The notes under the pieces were generated by a model. It was not told the origin of the DNA, did no database searches, and saw only the letters and a list, made by a program, of their open reading frames with translations. DNA of 64,000 bases from Burkholderia sp. Ax-1719 (lineage in GTDB: Bacteria > Pseudomonadota > Gammaproteobacteria > Burkholderiales > Burkholderiaceae). The stretch lies in the NCBI RefSeq assembly GCF_011753055.1, contig NZ_VWWJ01000001.1:496001-560000 (forward strand), in the 5' to 3' direction. Position 1 is the first letter of the stretch. Each line of letters opens with the position of its first letter. Shown here in pieces: positions 32,983-41,845 of the stretch. The position numbers and the translations under genes are program-made.

Positions 32983-34527
32983 TCAGGCGCGATCTTTTGC
33001 CCGCGCTGTCAATGAGGCCAGACGCAGGACAATCAGGAACCCGAGGAACATCATGACGCCGCCCGCCACGAGGCTCGCGCCGATCGCCGCCCGATAGACC
33101 TCGACGATCAAGGACTGCTGGGCGTGCGGCAATGCAGAGATTGCGCTCAGGCCGTGATCGAGAAAGGCGCGCACGTCGAATTGCGTGCCCAGCGTGGCCA
33201 GCTGCGCGTTCAGCACGAACGCCATCACGCCGCCCGATACGGCGGCGCCAAGCGAGCCGCCCAGCGAGCGCACGAACGACATCGTGGCGGTTGCGGAGCC
33301 GCGCACGGCGTCGGTGACCGAGTTCTGCACGATGACGGTCGCGGTGGACATGCCCATGCCCATCCCCGACCCGAGCACACCCATCGTCAGGAGGAAGGCG
33401 CCCGCGCTTGCGCCGCGATGCGCGAACCAGGCCAGCAGCACCAGTCCCGCGCATTCGAGGCCTACGCCGAGCACGAGAATCGTGTTGAGACGCCGACCGT
33501 TGCTGGCGAAACGACCGCCGACAATCGACGTCAGCATCATCATCGCCACCTGGGGCAGCGTCATGGCGCCGGATTGCGTGGGGCTTTCGCCCAGCACGAG
33601 CTGGTAATAAAGCGGCATGAAGACCAGCGAGCCCATCATCGCGAACGACATGATGCCGGAGGCCGAAACACAGGCCGCATACGGCACGATGCGAAAGAGC
33701 TTGAGGTCGATGATGGGCTGCCGCACGCGGCGTTCGACGAAGTAAAGCAGTGCGAACGCGCCGATGGCGGACACACCCAGCATCGTGCGCGCCAGCGGGC
33801 TGGCGACGGCGGGAATATCCGCCGCGTTGAAGAGCAGCAGCAGGGCGGACGTACCGGCTGTGATGAGCGCCGCGCCGACATAGTCGACGCTGGCCTCGCC
33901 CGCGCGCGGCGTGCGTGGCAATGCGCCGAGCACCAGCAACAGCGACGCGATGCCCAGCGGGAGATTCATCAGAAAGATCCAGCGCCACGACAGATGCGTC
34001 GTGATCGCCCCACCGAGAAGCGGGCCCGCCACGCTGCTGACCGCAAACGTGCCGGTGAAAAAGCCTTGATAACGCGGCCGGTCGCGCGCCGGAACGATGC
34101 TGGAAACGAGCGTCTGCGACAGCGTCATCAGGCCGCCCGCGCCGATGCCTTGCAAGCCACGCGCAAGCACCACGGCGATCATCGAATGCGCCAGGCCGCA
34201 TAGCAGCGATGCGCCTACGAATATCACCACGCTCAACGCGAAGAAAGGCTTGCGGCCGTACAGGTCCGACAGTTTGCCCAGCATCGGGGCGCTGATTGTC
34301 GAGGTCAGCATGAACGCCGTGACGACCCAGGTGAGATGGTCAAGTCCGCCGAGTTCCGTCGTGATGACGGGTAACGCCGTGGCGACGATGCTTTGATCGA
34401 GTGCGCCGAGAAACATGGCGAGCAGCAGGCCAATGAACACGCGCCGACGCCTGGCGTCCGGCAAGGTCGGCGCTTCGTCCAGTGGTGTTGGGGCGGACGT
34501 TTCGGGTTTGAGTGATTGCGATGGCAT
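32983..34527 (-). CDS. MFS drug exporter, DHA2 (EmrB/QacA) family
   Basis: A 514-residue transporter with about fourteen membrane helices, the DHA2 number. The first helix holds FLGALDQSIVATALPVI (motif D1), followed by WVVTAFMLTSTISAPMLGKLSDLYGRKPFF (motif A) and ARGLQGIGAGGLMTLSQT. These proteins export antibiotics or other toxic compounds by proton antiport. No membrane-fusion partner gene is next to it, so it probably works alone in the inner membrane. It converges on the autotransporter gene, and a LysR gene lies upstream in the same direction. Confidence 0.9.
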   Translation of the reverse strand: MPSQSLKPETSAPTPLDEAPTLPDARRRRVFIGLLLAMFLGALDQSIVATALPVITTELGGLDHLTWVVTAFMLTSTISAPMLGKLSDLYGRKPFFALSVVIFVGASLLCGLAHSMIAVVLARGLQGIGAGGLMTLSQTLVSSIVPARDRPRYQGFFTGTFAVSSVAGPLLGGAITTHLSWRWIFLMNLPLGIASLLLVLGALPRTPRAGEASVDYVGAALITAGTSALLLLFNAADIPAVASPLARTMLGVSAIGAFALLYFVERRVRQPIIDLKLFRIVPYAACVSASGIMSFAMMGSLVFMPLYYQLVLGESPTQSGAMTLPQVAMMMLTSIVGGRFASNGRRLNTILVLGVGLECAGLVLLAWFAHRGASAGAFLLTMGVLGSGMGMGMSTATVIVQNSVTDAVRGSATATMSFVRSLGGSLGAAVSGGVMAFVLNAQLATLGTQFDVRAFLDHGLSAISALPHAQQSLIVEVYRAAIGASLVAGGVMMFLGFLIVLRLASLTARAKDRA

Positions 34528-34638
34528 CGATATTGAGCGGGTGGCGCAGAGCTGCGACTTTATCGCATCGCTCGTACCCGAAGGCTTACCGCGACCGGAT
34601 TGAGTAAGGAAGTGAAATGAAATACTCCCGCGGCACGC

Positions 34639-35523
34639 CTACGCCAATCGCAAATCCCACAGCACATCGAGTACGTGTTGCGTCGAACGTTCGACATACC
34701 CCGCGCGATATGCAATACCCAGGCGCCGCCACAACGCCGGGCGCAGCGCACGCATGACGATACGACTGTCGGGGGACGGCGTCGTGGCTTCGTGGGGCAA
34801 AAGCGTTGCCCCGTATCCTGCCGCTACCAGACTCTTGATCGCGTCGTTGTAATTGAGCTGAATGCGCGGTGCGGGGTGTTGTCCACCCGTCGCGAACCAT
34901 TCCGCAGTCAGGCGCGAAAGACGCGTGCTTGCGTCATTGAGAATAAGCGGTTGGGCGGCGAGCCATTCAGGCGTCACACGGGCGGGACACCGCCAATGCG
35001 CCGGTACGAAGGCCATGACAGGGTCGCGACGCCAGGGCTTGATCACCAGTCCGGCCACCGGTGGCTGCGGCAGCGCGATCAGCCCGACATCCAGCGTGCC
35101 ATCCACCAGCCGGGACAAGGTTTCCTGCGACGTCAGGACTGCGATCTGAATGTCGATGGCGGGATGGTGCTCGCGCAGGACCTCGAGCGCCTGAGGCAGC
35201 AGGTGCGCAATCACCCCCGTGGACGCACCAAGACGCGCCCGCCCTTCGAGCCCTTCTACCTGGCGTTGAATATCGTCTAACGCCTGCTCGGCGTCGGCCA
35301 GCAGTCGACGCGCGCGCTCCACCAGCAATGCGCCTATGGACGTCGGCCCTACGTGTCCACGCTTGCGCAACAGGAGCGGAGCCCCAATGCGTGCTTCGAG
35401 CTCTGCGATGTGGAGGCTGACCGTTGGCGGCGCCAGGTGCAATGAACGAGAAGCTTCCGCAAATGACCGGTGATCGGCAACGGCGACCAGAGTGCGCAGG
35501 CGGTCCAGGCTGATCTCTCGCAT
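34639..35523 (-). CDS. LysR family transcriptional regulator
   Basis: A 294-residue LysR-type regulator with the N-terminal helix-turn-helix (SLDRLRTLVAVADHRSFAEASRSLHLAPPTVSLHIAELE) and a normal substrate-binding domain. It is divergent from argC across 145 bp and precedes the DHA2 exporter on its own strand. GAATC-CT-GATTC lies just before its start and is a possible binding site. It may regulate the exporter, argC or itself; the sequence does not decide. Confidence 0.88.
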   Translation of the reverse strand: MREISLDRLRTLVAVADHRSFAEASRSLHLAPPTVSLHIAELEARIGAPLLLRKRGHVGPTSIGALLVERARRLLADAEQALDDIQRQVEGLEGRARLGASTGVIAHLLPQALEVLREHHPAIDIQIAVLTSQETLSRLVDGTLDVGLIALPQPPVAGLVIKPWRRDPVMAFVPAHWRCPARVTPEWLAAQPLILNDASTRLSRLTAEWFATGGQHPAPRIQLNYNDAIKSLVAAGYGATLLPHEATTPSPDSRIVMRALRPALWRRLGIAYRAGYVERSTQHVLDVLWDLRLA

Positions 35524-35668
35524 GTCCGAATCCTGATTCAGAAAAACTGAAGGTGGTCGTTATGAAATTCAACTTTTCCTATTCTAGCCATCCGCGCATT
35601 ATGGCGACTCGTTTTACCTGATCCCTCTTTGCTTGATACAACCCCCCAGTCAGCGGAGTCATCCACGT

Positions 35669-36607
35669 ATGAACTCTCCCGTAGTGTTTATCGACGGCGA
35701 CCAAGGCACCACCGGACTGCAGATCCACGATCGGCTCCGTAACCGGACGGACATCAGACTGTTCACACTTACCGCTGCGGACCGTAAAGATCCGCGGCGT
35801 CGCGCCGAAGCCATCAATGCCTGCGATATCGCCATCCTCTGTTTGCCCGATGCCGCCGCGCGTGAGGCGGTGAGCGCCATCGTCAATCCCGCTGTGCGCG
35901 TGATCGACGCTAGTTCCGCGCACCGCACACAGCCGGACTGGACTTATGGCTTTCCGGAAATGGCGCCGGGGCAGGCAGAGCAGATTGCGAACGCGCGTCG
36001 GGTCACCAATCCCGGCTGCTATCCGACGGGCGCAGTCGGCCTGCTGCGTCCACTGGTGCAGGCCGGACTGATAGCGGACGACTACCCGATCAGCATTCAC
36101 GCGGTATCCGGCTACTCGGGACGCGGGCGTGCCGGCGTGGAAGAGCATGAGGGAACGAACGCAGCCAATGCGCCTTCATATCAGGTCTATGGTCTGGAAC
36201 TCGCGCATAAGCACACGCCGGAGATCCAGCGGCACGCCGCGCTTGCACTGCGCCCCATTTTTGTCCCAGCGTACGGATCGTTCCGCCAGGGGATCGTGCT
36301 GACCGTGCCGCTGGCGTTGAGGCTGCTGGCGCCTGGCGTGAATGGCGCCGCGTTGCATGCATGCCTCGCACGCCACTATGCGGGAACCACTCACGTACGG
36401 GTCTTGCCGCTGGGCGAATCCAGTGCGCCGAAAACGCTGGATCCGCAAGTGCTCAACGGTACCAACGACATGCACTTGAGCGTATTTCACGACCCGGACA
36501 ACGAGCAGGTCCTGCTGGCTGCAGTTTTGGACAACCTTGGCAAAGGTGCATCCGGGGCTGCGGTTCAGAACCTGGATCTCATGCTGACGGGGCAATGGCG
36601 GCAATAG
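35669..36607 (+). CDS. argC: N-acetyl-gamma-glutamyl-phosphate reductase, type 2
   Basis: A 312-residue ArgC of the short (type 2) form. It reduces N-acetylglutamyl phosphate to the semialdehyde with NADPH in arginine synthesis. The nucleotide loop [14 protein letters not shown] and catalytic C117 in [10 protein letters not shown] are visible, as are [19 protein letters not shown] and [17 protein letters not shown] precedes the ATG at 35669 at a slightly long spacing. It stands alone, divergent from a LysR gene, with no argB, argD or argJ beside it. argG lies 12 kb away in the same window. Many Burkholderiales carry a long argC elsewhere, so this may be a second copy. Confidence 0.92.
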   Translation: MNSPVVFIDGDQGTTGLQIHDRLRNRTDIRLFTLTAADRKDPRRRAEAINACDIAILCLPDAAAREAVSAIVNPAVRVIDASSAHRTQPDWTYGFPEMAPGQAEQIANARRVTNPGCYPTGAVGLLRPLVQAGLIADDYPISIHAVSGYSGRGRAGVEEHEGTNAANAPSYQVYGLELAHKHTPEIQRHAALALRPIFVPAYGSFRQGIVLTVPLALRLLAPGVNGAALHACLARHYAGTTHVRVLPLGESSAPKTLDPQVLNGTNDMHLSVFHDPDNEQVLLAAVLDNLGKGASGAAVQNLDLMLTGQWRQ

Positions 36608-36634
36608 TGCGTGACGGCCACGCCCGCCGCTAGC

Positions 36635-36693
36635 AAACGTGCGTTCCCTGAATGCACGTTTGTGCACGTTTACATTCTTGTTCGTGCACGTTA
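36635..36693. promoter_or_regulatory. Cluster of GCACGTTT half-sites before DeoR gene
   Basis: AAACGTGC at 36635-36642 forms an inverted repeat with GCACGTTT at 36654-36661. Further direct copies lie at 36664-36671 and, with the last base changed, at 36686-36693. Four half-sites in 59 bp directly before a DeoR gene fit the multi-site operators of that family. Confidence 0.6.
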
Positions 36694-36702
36694 TGATGGG
36701 CC

Positions 36703-37500
36703 ATGACCGATGACATTCCTATCGCCCGTCGCGAACTGATCGCTTCACGCCTTGCCGCTGGGCACGCCGTCGTGGCGGCCACGCTCGCCGTCGAATTCGA
36801 GGTATCGGAAGACGCGATCCGCCGCGACCTGCGCGCGCTCGCCGCCGAAGGGCGCTGCCGGCGCGTCTACGGCGGCGCGCTGCCCATTTCTGCGGCGTCG
36901 GCACCCATGGCCGCGCGCATGGACGAGGCGCGCGAGCGCAAGCAGGCCCTTGCCATCGCCGCCGCTACTCAGGTGCAGCGCGGCGAACTGCTGTTTCTCG
37001 ACAGTGGCAGCACCAATCTTGCCTTGGTCGAAACACTGCCCGAAGAGTTCGAACTGACCGTTGCGACCAATTCCATCGACATTGCCGCCGCGCTTTTGCG
37101 GCGCGCCGATATCCGCCTCATCATGGTGGGCGGCCAGGTCGACCCGGTGGTGGGCGGCAGCGTCGATGCCGCCGCCGTCGCGAGCGTGCTGAATCTGCAT
37201 ATCGATCGCTGCTTTCTGGGCGCATGCGCGTTGTCGGCGCGCGAGGGCGTGAGCGCCTATGAATTCGCCGATGCCTCCTTCAAGCGCGCGCTGGTCTCGT
37301 GTAGCCGTCACACATTGATCCTCAGTACCACTGACAAACTCGATGCCCGCGCATCGCATCGCGTCGCGACGCTGGATGCCGTCGCCTGCGTGGTCGTCGA
37401 GCACGATGCGCCGCGCGCGCAGCTTGCCGCGCTCAAGAAGGCGGGGACCACCGTCCTGCAGGCGCAGCGTCCTGCGAACGCTGAAAGCGCGCCCAACTAA
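36703..37500 (+). CDS. DeoR family transcriptional regulator
   Basis: A 265-residue DeoR-type repressor. The N-terminal helix-turn-helix covers about residues 5-57 (VVAATLAVEFEVSEDAIRRDLRALAAEGRCRRVYGGA), and the sugar-isomerase-like effector domain follows (LLFLDSGSTNLALVETLP, LIMVGGQVDPVVGG). Family members sense phosphorylated sugars or related effectors. A cluster of GCACGTTT half-sites precedes it, suggesting autoregulation. The YbjJ-like MFS gene begins 23 bp after its stop, so the pair forms one operon and the repressor likely controls the carrier. Confidence 0.9.
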   Translation: MTDDIPIARRELIASRLAAGHAVVAATLAVEFEVSEDAIRRDLRALAAEGRCRRVYGGALPISAASAPMAARMDEARERKQALAIAAATQVQRGELLFLDSGSTNLALVETLPEEFELTVATNSIDIAAALLRRADIRLIMVGGQVDPVVGGSVDAAAVASVLNLHIDRCFLGACALSAREGVSAYEFADASFKRALVSCSRHTLILSTTDKLDARASHRVATLDAVACVVVEHDAPRAQLAALKKAGTTVLQAQRPANAESAPN

Positions 37501-37523
37501 ACTTGACTCAGGAGCCCACGCCG

Positions 37524-38687
37524 ATGGAATCCGTTGATCGTCCCGCCACGCGCCTCGCGACCCGTCTTGCCTTTCTGGTGGCCGGCTTCGGCATCGCCTG
37601 CTGGGCGCCGCTGGTGCCCTTCGCCAAGCAACGTCTTGCCGTGGATGACGGCACGCTCGGCGTGCTTTTGCTGTGTATCGGTCTGGGTTCGGTGGTTGCC
37701 ATGCTGGTCACGGGGGCGCTCAGCGCGCGCTATGGCAGCAAGCCGATTATCGTCACGAGCGGCATTGCGCTTGCACTGATCCTGCCGCTGCTCACCGTGG
37801 CCGCCACGCCGGTCGCACTTGGGATCGCGCTGCTCGCGTTCGGCGCGGCGCTCGGTTCGCTCGACGTCGCCATGAACGTGCATGCGGTCGAGGTGGAGCG
37901 TGCAGCGCGCAAGCCGCTGATGTCGGGATTTCACGCGCTGTTTAGCGTGGGCGGCTTCGCGGGATCGACCTTCATGACGTTTCTGCTATCGCTGCATCTC
38001 GGCGCGTTTGCAAGCACGACGCTCTGCGCGGTGCTCATGCTGATGGCGATGCTTCTCGCGCGGCCTCGGCTGATGCGCGCCGCGCAGGCCACAAAGGGAC
38101 CGCTCTTCGTCGTGCCGCGCGGGATCGTGCTGCTGATCGCGGCGCTGACCTGCATCGCGTTTCTGGCGGAAGGTGCGTTGCTCGACTGGAGTGCGCTGCT
38201 GATTACGGGCAAAGGGCTGGTGGGCGCGGCGCAGGGCGGTCTGGGCTATATGTTGTTCGCCATTGCGATGACGTTTGGGCGACTGACCGGCGACGCCGTG
38301 ACGGCGCGCATTGGAGATCGTGCAACGTTGACCTGGGGTGGCGTGGTGGCCGTGGCGGGCTTTGCGGTGGTGCTGGTTGCACCCGTAGCCATGCTGGCGC
38401 TCGCGGGTTTCCTGCTGATCGGGCTGGGCGCGTCGAACATCGTGCCGGTGCTGTTCCGCCGTGCGGGCGCGCAGCAGACGATGCCCGCTGCGCTCGCCAT
38501 CGCGGCGATCACGACAACGGGCTATGCGGGCGTGCTGGTCGGCCCTGCCGCCGTTGGATTCGTCGCCAGGGCGGTGGGTCTGGACACCTCGTTCTGGATG
38601 CTGCTAGGACTGCTTTGCATCGTACCGTGCTGCGCGACGCTGGTGACGCCCGCGCCGGAACGGCAAGCCGGTCTGGCGCGGGATTAA
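37524..38687 (+). CDS. MFS transporter, YbjJ-like
   Basis: A 387-residue MFS protein with about twelve helices. RLAFLVAGFGIACWAPLVPFAKQRL and the GSLDVAMNVHAVEVER motif mark the YbjJ group, close to FucP-type fold members with unknown substrates. AGGAG precedes the ATG at 37524; an upstream TTG at 37503 is less likely. It is translated just after the DeoR gene, so a sugar or sugar derivative is a reasonable substrate guess. Confidence 0.85.
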   Translation: MESVDRPATRLATRLAFLVAGFGIACWAPLVPFAKQRLAVDDGTLGVLLLCIGLGSVVAMLVTGALSARYGSKPIIVTSGIALALILPLLTVAATPVALGIALLAFGAALGSLDVAMNVHAVEVERAARKPLMSGFHALFSVGGFAGSTFMTFLLSLHLGAFASTTLCAVLMLMAMLLARPRLMRAAQATKGPLFVVPRGIVLLIAALTCIAFLAEGALLDWSALLITGKGLVGAAQGGLGYMLFAIAMTFGRLTGDAVTARIGDRATLTWGGVVAVAGFAVVLVAPVAMLALAGFLLIGLGASNIVPVLFRRAGAQQTMPAALAIAAITTTGYAGVLVGPAAVGFVARAVGLDTSFWMLLGLLCIVPCCATLVTPAPERQAGLARD

Positions 38688-38713
38688 CGCGTCGTCGTCA
38701 GGACACGCGCGCG

Positions 38714-40186
38714 TCAAGCCGCATCGGTCAGCGCGTGGCGCAGTTCCTGATAGCTGCGCAGGCCGGCCAGCCCCAGTTCACGGCCGATACCGCTCAGACC
38801 CAGGCCGCCCCAGCAGACTTGCGGGAAGATCAGTTGCGGCGTGTTGATCCACACGAGGCCCGCGCGCAGTTGCGCCTTGTAGCGGCGCGCGGCGTCGTTA
38901 TCGGCGGTCACGACGGTGGCGACCAGGCCATAGCGTGTGTCGTTGGCCAGGGCGATGGCTTCATCGTCGGTGCGGAACGACTTCACGCAGGCCACGGGGC
39001 CGAACACTTCGTCGTTCCATAGCACGTTGTCCACGGACGGTTCCGCGACCACGACGGGGGCCATGAAAAAGCCCTCGGCGCAGGCTGTATCGAGTTGACC
39101 GGAAAACGCCACCGATGCGCCCGCTTCGACGCCTTGCGCGACCAGCGCCTGCACACGTTCGCGCTGCGCTGCCGAGACCAGCGGACCCATTGCCACGTTT
39201 TCGGCGGGAGGGGCAACATGGATTGCGCGCACAGCGGTTTCGAACGCGGCCATGAATTTGCGGTAGACCTCGTCGTGTACGAGGATGCGCGCCGTTGCCG
39301 AGCACATCTGGCCGGCGTTCGTGAATGCGCCGCCTACGGCTAGCGAGACTGCGCGTTCGATATCGGCGTCGGCGCGCACGATCAGCGCGGATTTGCCGCC
39401 GAGTTCGAGCGTCACGCGCTTCATGTCCTGCGCGGCGGCCTGCATCACTTTCTTGCCCGATGCGGTGCTGCCGGTAAACGAAATCTTGTCGATCAGCGGA
39501 TGCGCGGTGAGTTGCGCGCCGACTGCGCCGCCGCCGTTGACGAGGTTGACGACGCCATCGGGCACGCCCGCTTCGGCGATGATCGCGGCCAGCATGTGCT
39601 CAACCGGCGAGGTCAATTCCGATGGCTTGAGGACGACGGTGCAGCCTGCTGCGAGCGCGGGGGCGATCTTCCAGGCGGTGGTGACCATCGGGAAGTTCCA
39701 CGGCACGATCAGGGCGGCTACGCCTACGGCTTCGTAGAAGCGCTCGCCGGTGACGGTGTTGTCCGGAAGTGTGAGGGTTTCGGGGGCGAAGGTGCTGGCT
39801 TGCTCGCACAGGCCGGCGTAGTAGTCGAAGGTTGCGGCGGCGTCACTGACGTCGAGGTTTGCTTCGAAGGGAGGCTTGCCGCTGACCTGCATTTGCATTG
39901 ATGCGAGGCTGGTACGGTCGGCTTCGATTAGTTCTGCGATTTTTTTGAGTAGCTTCGCGCGGGCGGTGGGCGCGGTGGCGCGCCATGATGCGAGGGCGCT
40001 GTGCGCTGTTTTTACTGCTTTGTCGATTTGCTCTGGCGTTGCTTGTTCTTGCCAGCCGATTTGCTCGCCTGTTGAGGCGTTGTGGATCGGGGTTGAGGTT
40101 TGGGGCGTCGCGCTGTGGTGCGGTTGGCCTGCAATTGTTGCTGCAGGGAATGTGAGGATTTTTTGATCGAGTTCTGCGGTTGACAT
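38714..40186 (-). CDS. Aldehyde dehydrogenase (betaine/aminoaldehyde type)
   Basis: A 490-residue aldehyde dehydrogenase of usual length. PWNFPMVTTAWKIAPALAAGC, TLELGGKSALIV and catalytic C295 in NAGQMCSATARILV resemble the BetB and gamma-aminobutyraldehyde dehydrogenase branch. The ATG at 40186 follows AGGAGACACC; a longer frame would extend through the 81-bp repeat element upstream and is not believable. It lies downstream of that element in the same direction as the ureohydrolase. In a guanidino/polyamine setting it would oxidise an aminoaldehyde such as 4-aminobutanal or 4-guanidinobutanal to the acid; that is inference. Confidence 0.9.
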   Translation of the reverse strand: MSTAELDQKILTFPAATIAGQPHHSATPQTSTPIHNASTGEQIGWQEQATPEQIDKAVKTAHSALASWRATAPTARAKLLKKIAELIEADRTSLASMQMQVSGKPPFEANLDVSDAAATFDYYAGLCEQASTFAPETLTLPDNTVTGERFYEAVGVAALIVPWNFPMVTTAWKIAPALAAGCTVVLKPSELTSPVEHMLAAIIAEAGVPDGVVNLVNGGGAVGAQLTAHPLIDKISFTGSTASGKKVMQAAAQDMKRVTLELGGKSALIVRADADIERAVSLAVGGAFTNAGQMCSATARILVHDEVYRKFMAAFETAVRAIHVAPPAENVAMGPLVSAAQRERVQALVAQGVEAGASVAFSGQLDTACAEGFFMAPVVVAEPSVDNVLWNDEVFGPVACVKSFRTDDEAIALANDTRYGLVATVVTADNDAARRYKAQLRAGLVWINTPQLIFPQVCWGGLGLSGIGRELGLAGLRSYQELRHALTDAA

Positions 40187-40244
40187 TGAGGGTGTCTCCT
40201 TTGTGATTCTTTCGTGAATTGCCTGATTTCGTGTCGGTAAGCAC

Positions 40245-40325
40245 GCGTTGCCCCTGTGCGGGGCGGCACCCCCTTTTCTTTGCAGCGGCAAAGAAAAGGG
40301 GGGAAAAGAAAGCCGCTCAAACCGC
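40245..40325 (+). repeat. Left 81-bp inverted repeat
   Basis: This 81-bp block matches the reverse complement of 40616-40696 at 74 of 81 bases. Inside it is a hairpin, TTTTCTTTGCAGCGGCAAAG and beyond, so each copy is itself a palindrome. The outer end carries GCCCCTGTGCGGGGC, another small hairpin. No transposase is nearby, so if mobile it would be non-autonomous. Confidence 0.8.
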
Positions 40326-40615
40326 CAGTGCTTCGCCGTACACCCACAGCCTATAAAACGGAGTGGCGCCCGGGCAGCGCCCGCACCACTCGCCGAATTT
40401 CGGAGTGGTGCCATCCGCACATCCGGGGACGCTACGCGCCCCGTGGGGTATATTCAAAACCGGTGGTTTGCGCCTTCCTTTGCAAACCCAACCGTTGCGA
40501 GCGCAGCGAGCAACGGGATGAATGACTGCCTTGTCACTTCGTTATTGGGCGCGTGGCGCGAGCAATGCCCAGTTACCACTCTGTTGATGGGCGAGTGGTG
40601 GACGGTGTCAAATTA

Positions 40616-40696
40616 GCGGTGTGAGCGGCTTTCTTTTGCCTACTTTTCTTTGCCGCGGCAAAGAAAAGTAGGTGCCGCCCCGCACAGGGGCAACGC
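40616..40696 (-). repeat. Right 81-bp inverted repeat
   Basis: The partner of 40245-40325. Seven differences are clustered in the small stem (GTAGGC against GGGGGG and TA against CC), and several of them are compensated on the other side of the small hairpin here (CCTACTTTTC with GAAAAGTAGG). That suggests selection for the hairpin in each copy. Confidence 0.8.
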
Positions 40697-40759
40697 TAAT
40701 AGACCGACAAGAAGTCAAGGAAATGCCAAAAAAAGCCTAAAAAAGCCTAAAACCAAGGC

Positions 40760-41710
40760 TTACCGATACTTAACCCCAGGCATAACACAAAGCATCTCAA
40801 ACGCCAGATTAGCGCCCACAAGCGCAGTAGTCCCAGCCTGATCATAAGGCGGCGACACCTCAACAAGATCAGCGCCCACAACATTAAGCCCCTTCATCCC
40901 GCGAATAATCTCAAGCCCTTGCTGCACGGTCAGCCCACCAACTTCCGGCGTCCCCGTTCCCGGCGCAAAAGCCGGATCCAACCCATCGATATCAAAGCTC
41001 AGATAAACCGGCGTATCGCCCACACGCTCACGCACCTGAGCCATCAACGGCGCGAGCGACTTGTTCCAGCACTCCTCAGCCTGAACGACCGTAAAACCCT
41101 GCTGCCGGCACCAATCAAAATCATCCGCGTGATAACCCGTACCGCGCAAGCCAATCTGCGTGACCTTATCGCACTGAAGCAGCCCATCTTCAACAGCACG
41201 TCGGAACGGCGTCCCATGAGCGATTTTTTCGCCGAACATGGTGTCGTTCACATCAGCGTGCGCATCGATATGCACCACGGCCACCTTGCCGTACTTCTTG
41301 TGCAGGGCACGCAGAATCGGCCACGCAATCGTGTGATCGCCACCCAGCGTAATCGGCCGGCAGCCATTGGCCACGATCGCGTCGTAAGCCTCTTCGATCA
41401 GCCGGATCGAATCCTTCAAATCGTACGGATTGGTTGCGACGTCACCAATATCCGCCACTTGCAGCGAATCAAACGGCGCAGCGCGCGTCGCCATGTTGTA
41501 CGGACGCAGCAGCACCGATTCCGAGCGGATCTGGCGCGGCCCGAAGCGCGCGCCCGAGCGGTTCGAGGTGCCCAGGTCGAGCGGCACGCCCACGAAGCAG
41601 GCATCGAGGCCTTCGGTTGTGTCGGCCTGCGGCAGGCGCATCATCGTCGCAATGCCGCCAAAGCGCGGCATGTCGTTGCCGCCGAGCGGCTGGTTGAGTT
41701 CGCGTTCCAT
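40760..41710 (-). CDS. Ureohydrolase: agmatinase or guanidinobutyrase
   Basis: A 316-residue arginase-superfamily enzyme. The two-manganese site is visible as LGGDHTIAW, VHIDAHADVND and LSFDIDGLDPAFAPGTGTPE. These enzymes release urea from agmatine, 4-guanidinobutyrate, 3-guanidinopropionate or similar. Length and motifs suit both SpeB and GbuA; the neighbouring aminoaldehyde dehydrogenase and FAD amine oxidoreductase lean toward guanidinobutyrate or agmatine breakdown. GGAGAC precedes the ATG. It is divergent from nothing; the LuxR gene upstream points the same way. Confidence 0.9.
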   Translation of the reverse strand: MERELNQPLGGNDMPRFGGIATMMRLPQADTTEGLDACFVGVPLDLGTSNRSGARFGPRQIRSESVLLRPYNMATRAAPFDSLQVADIGDVATNPYDLKDSIRLIEEAYDAIVANGCRPITLGGDHTIAWPILRALHKKYGKVAVVHIDAHADVNDTMFGEKIAHGTPFRRAVEDGLLQCDKVTQIGLRGTGYHADDFDWCRQQGFTVVQAEECWNKSLAPLMAQVRERVGDTPVYLSFDIDGLDPAFAPGTGTPEVGGLTVQQGLEIIRGMKGLNVVGADLVEVSPPYDQAGTTALVGANLAFEMLCVMPGVKYR

Positions 41711-41845
41711 GTGGGGTGTCTCCGATCGTTGGGTGCTTTCCAGTGATGCTGGTGAAGCGATCGGCCGATGGTAGGCGAGGCGGGCGCTGCGCGAATTACG
41801 AAGTTGAGATGTTCACATCGACGGTAATCGATGCAAGAGGCGGGT

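Larger units (their letters stand above)
40187..40759. other. 573-bp intergenic region holding an inverted-repeat element
   Basis: No convincing gene is present. The region is dominated by two 81-bp inverted copies at 40245-40325 and 40616-40696, with about 290 bp between them. The inner part has further short matching pieces (GGAGTGG, GAGTGGTG, TACCACTC) and a hairpin around 40488-40513 (CCGTTGCgagcGCAGCGAGCAACGG-like). Translation in any frame gives only short or proline- and arginine-rich products. Confidence 0.6.

Noticed and set aside
40245..40325. The 81-bp repeat as a coding extension of the aldehyde dehydrogenase
   Set aside because: An open frame continues upstream of 40186, but the added residues have no similarity to the family and a strong ribosome site marks 40186.
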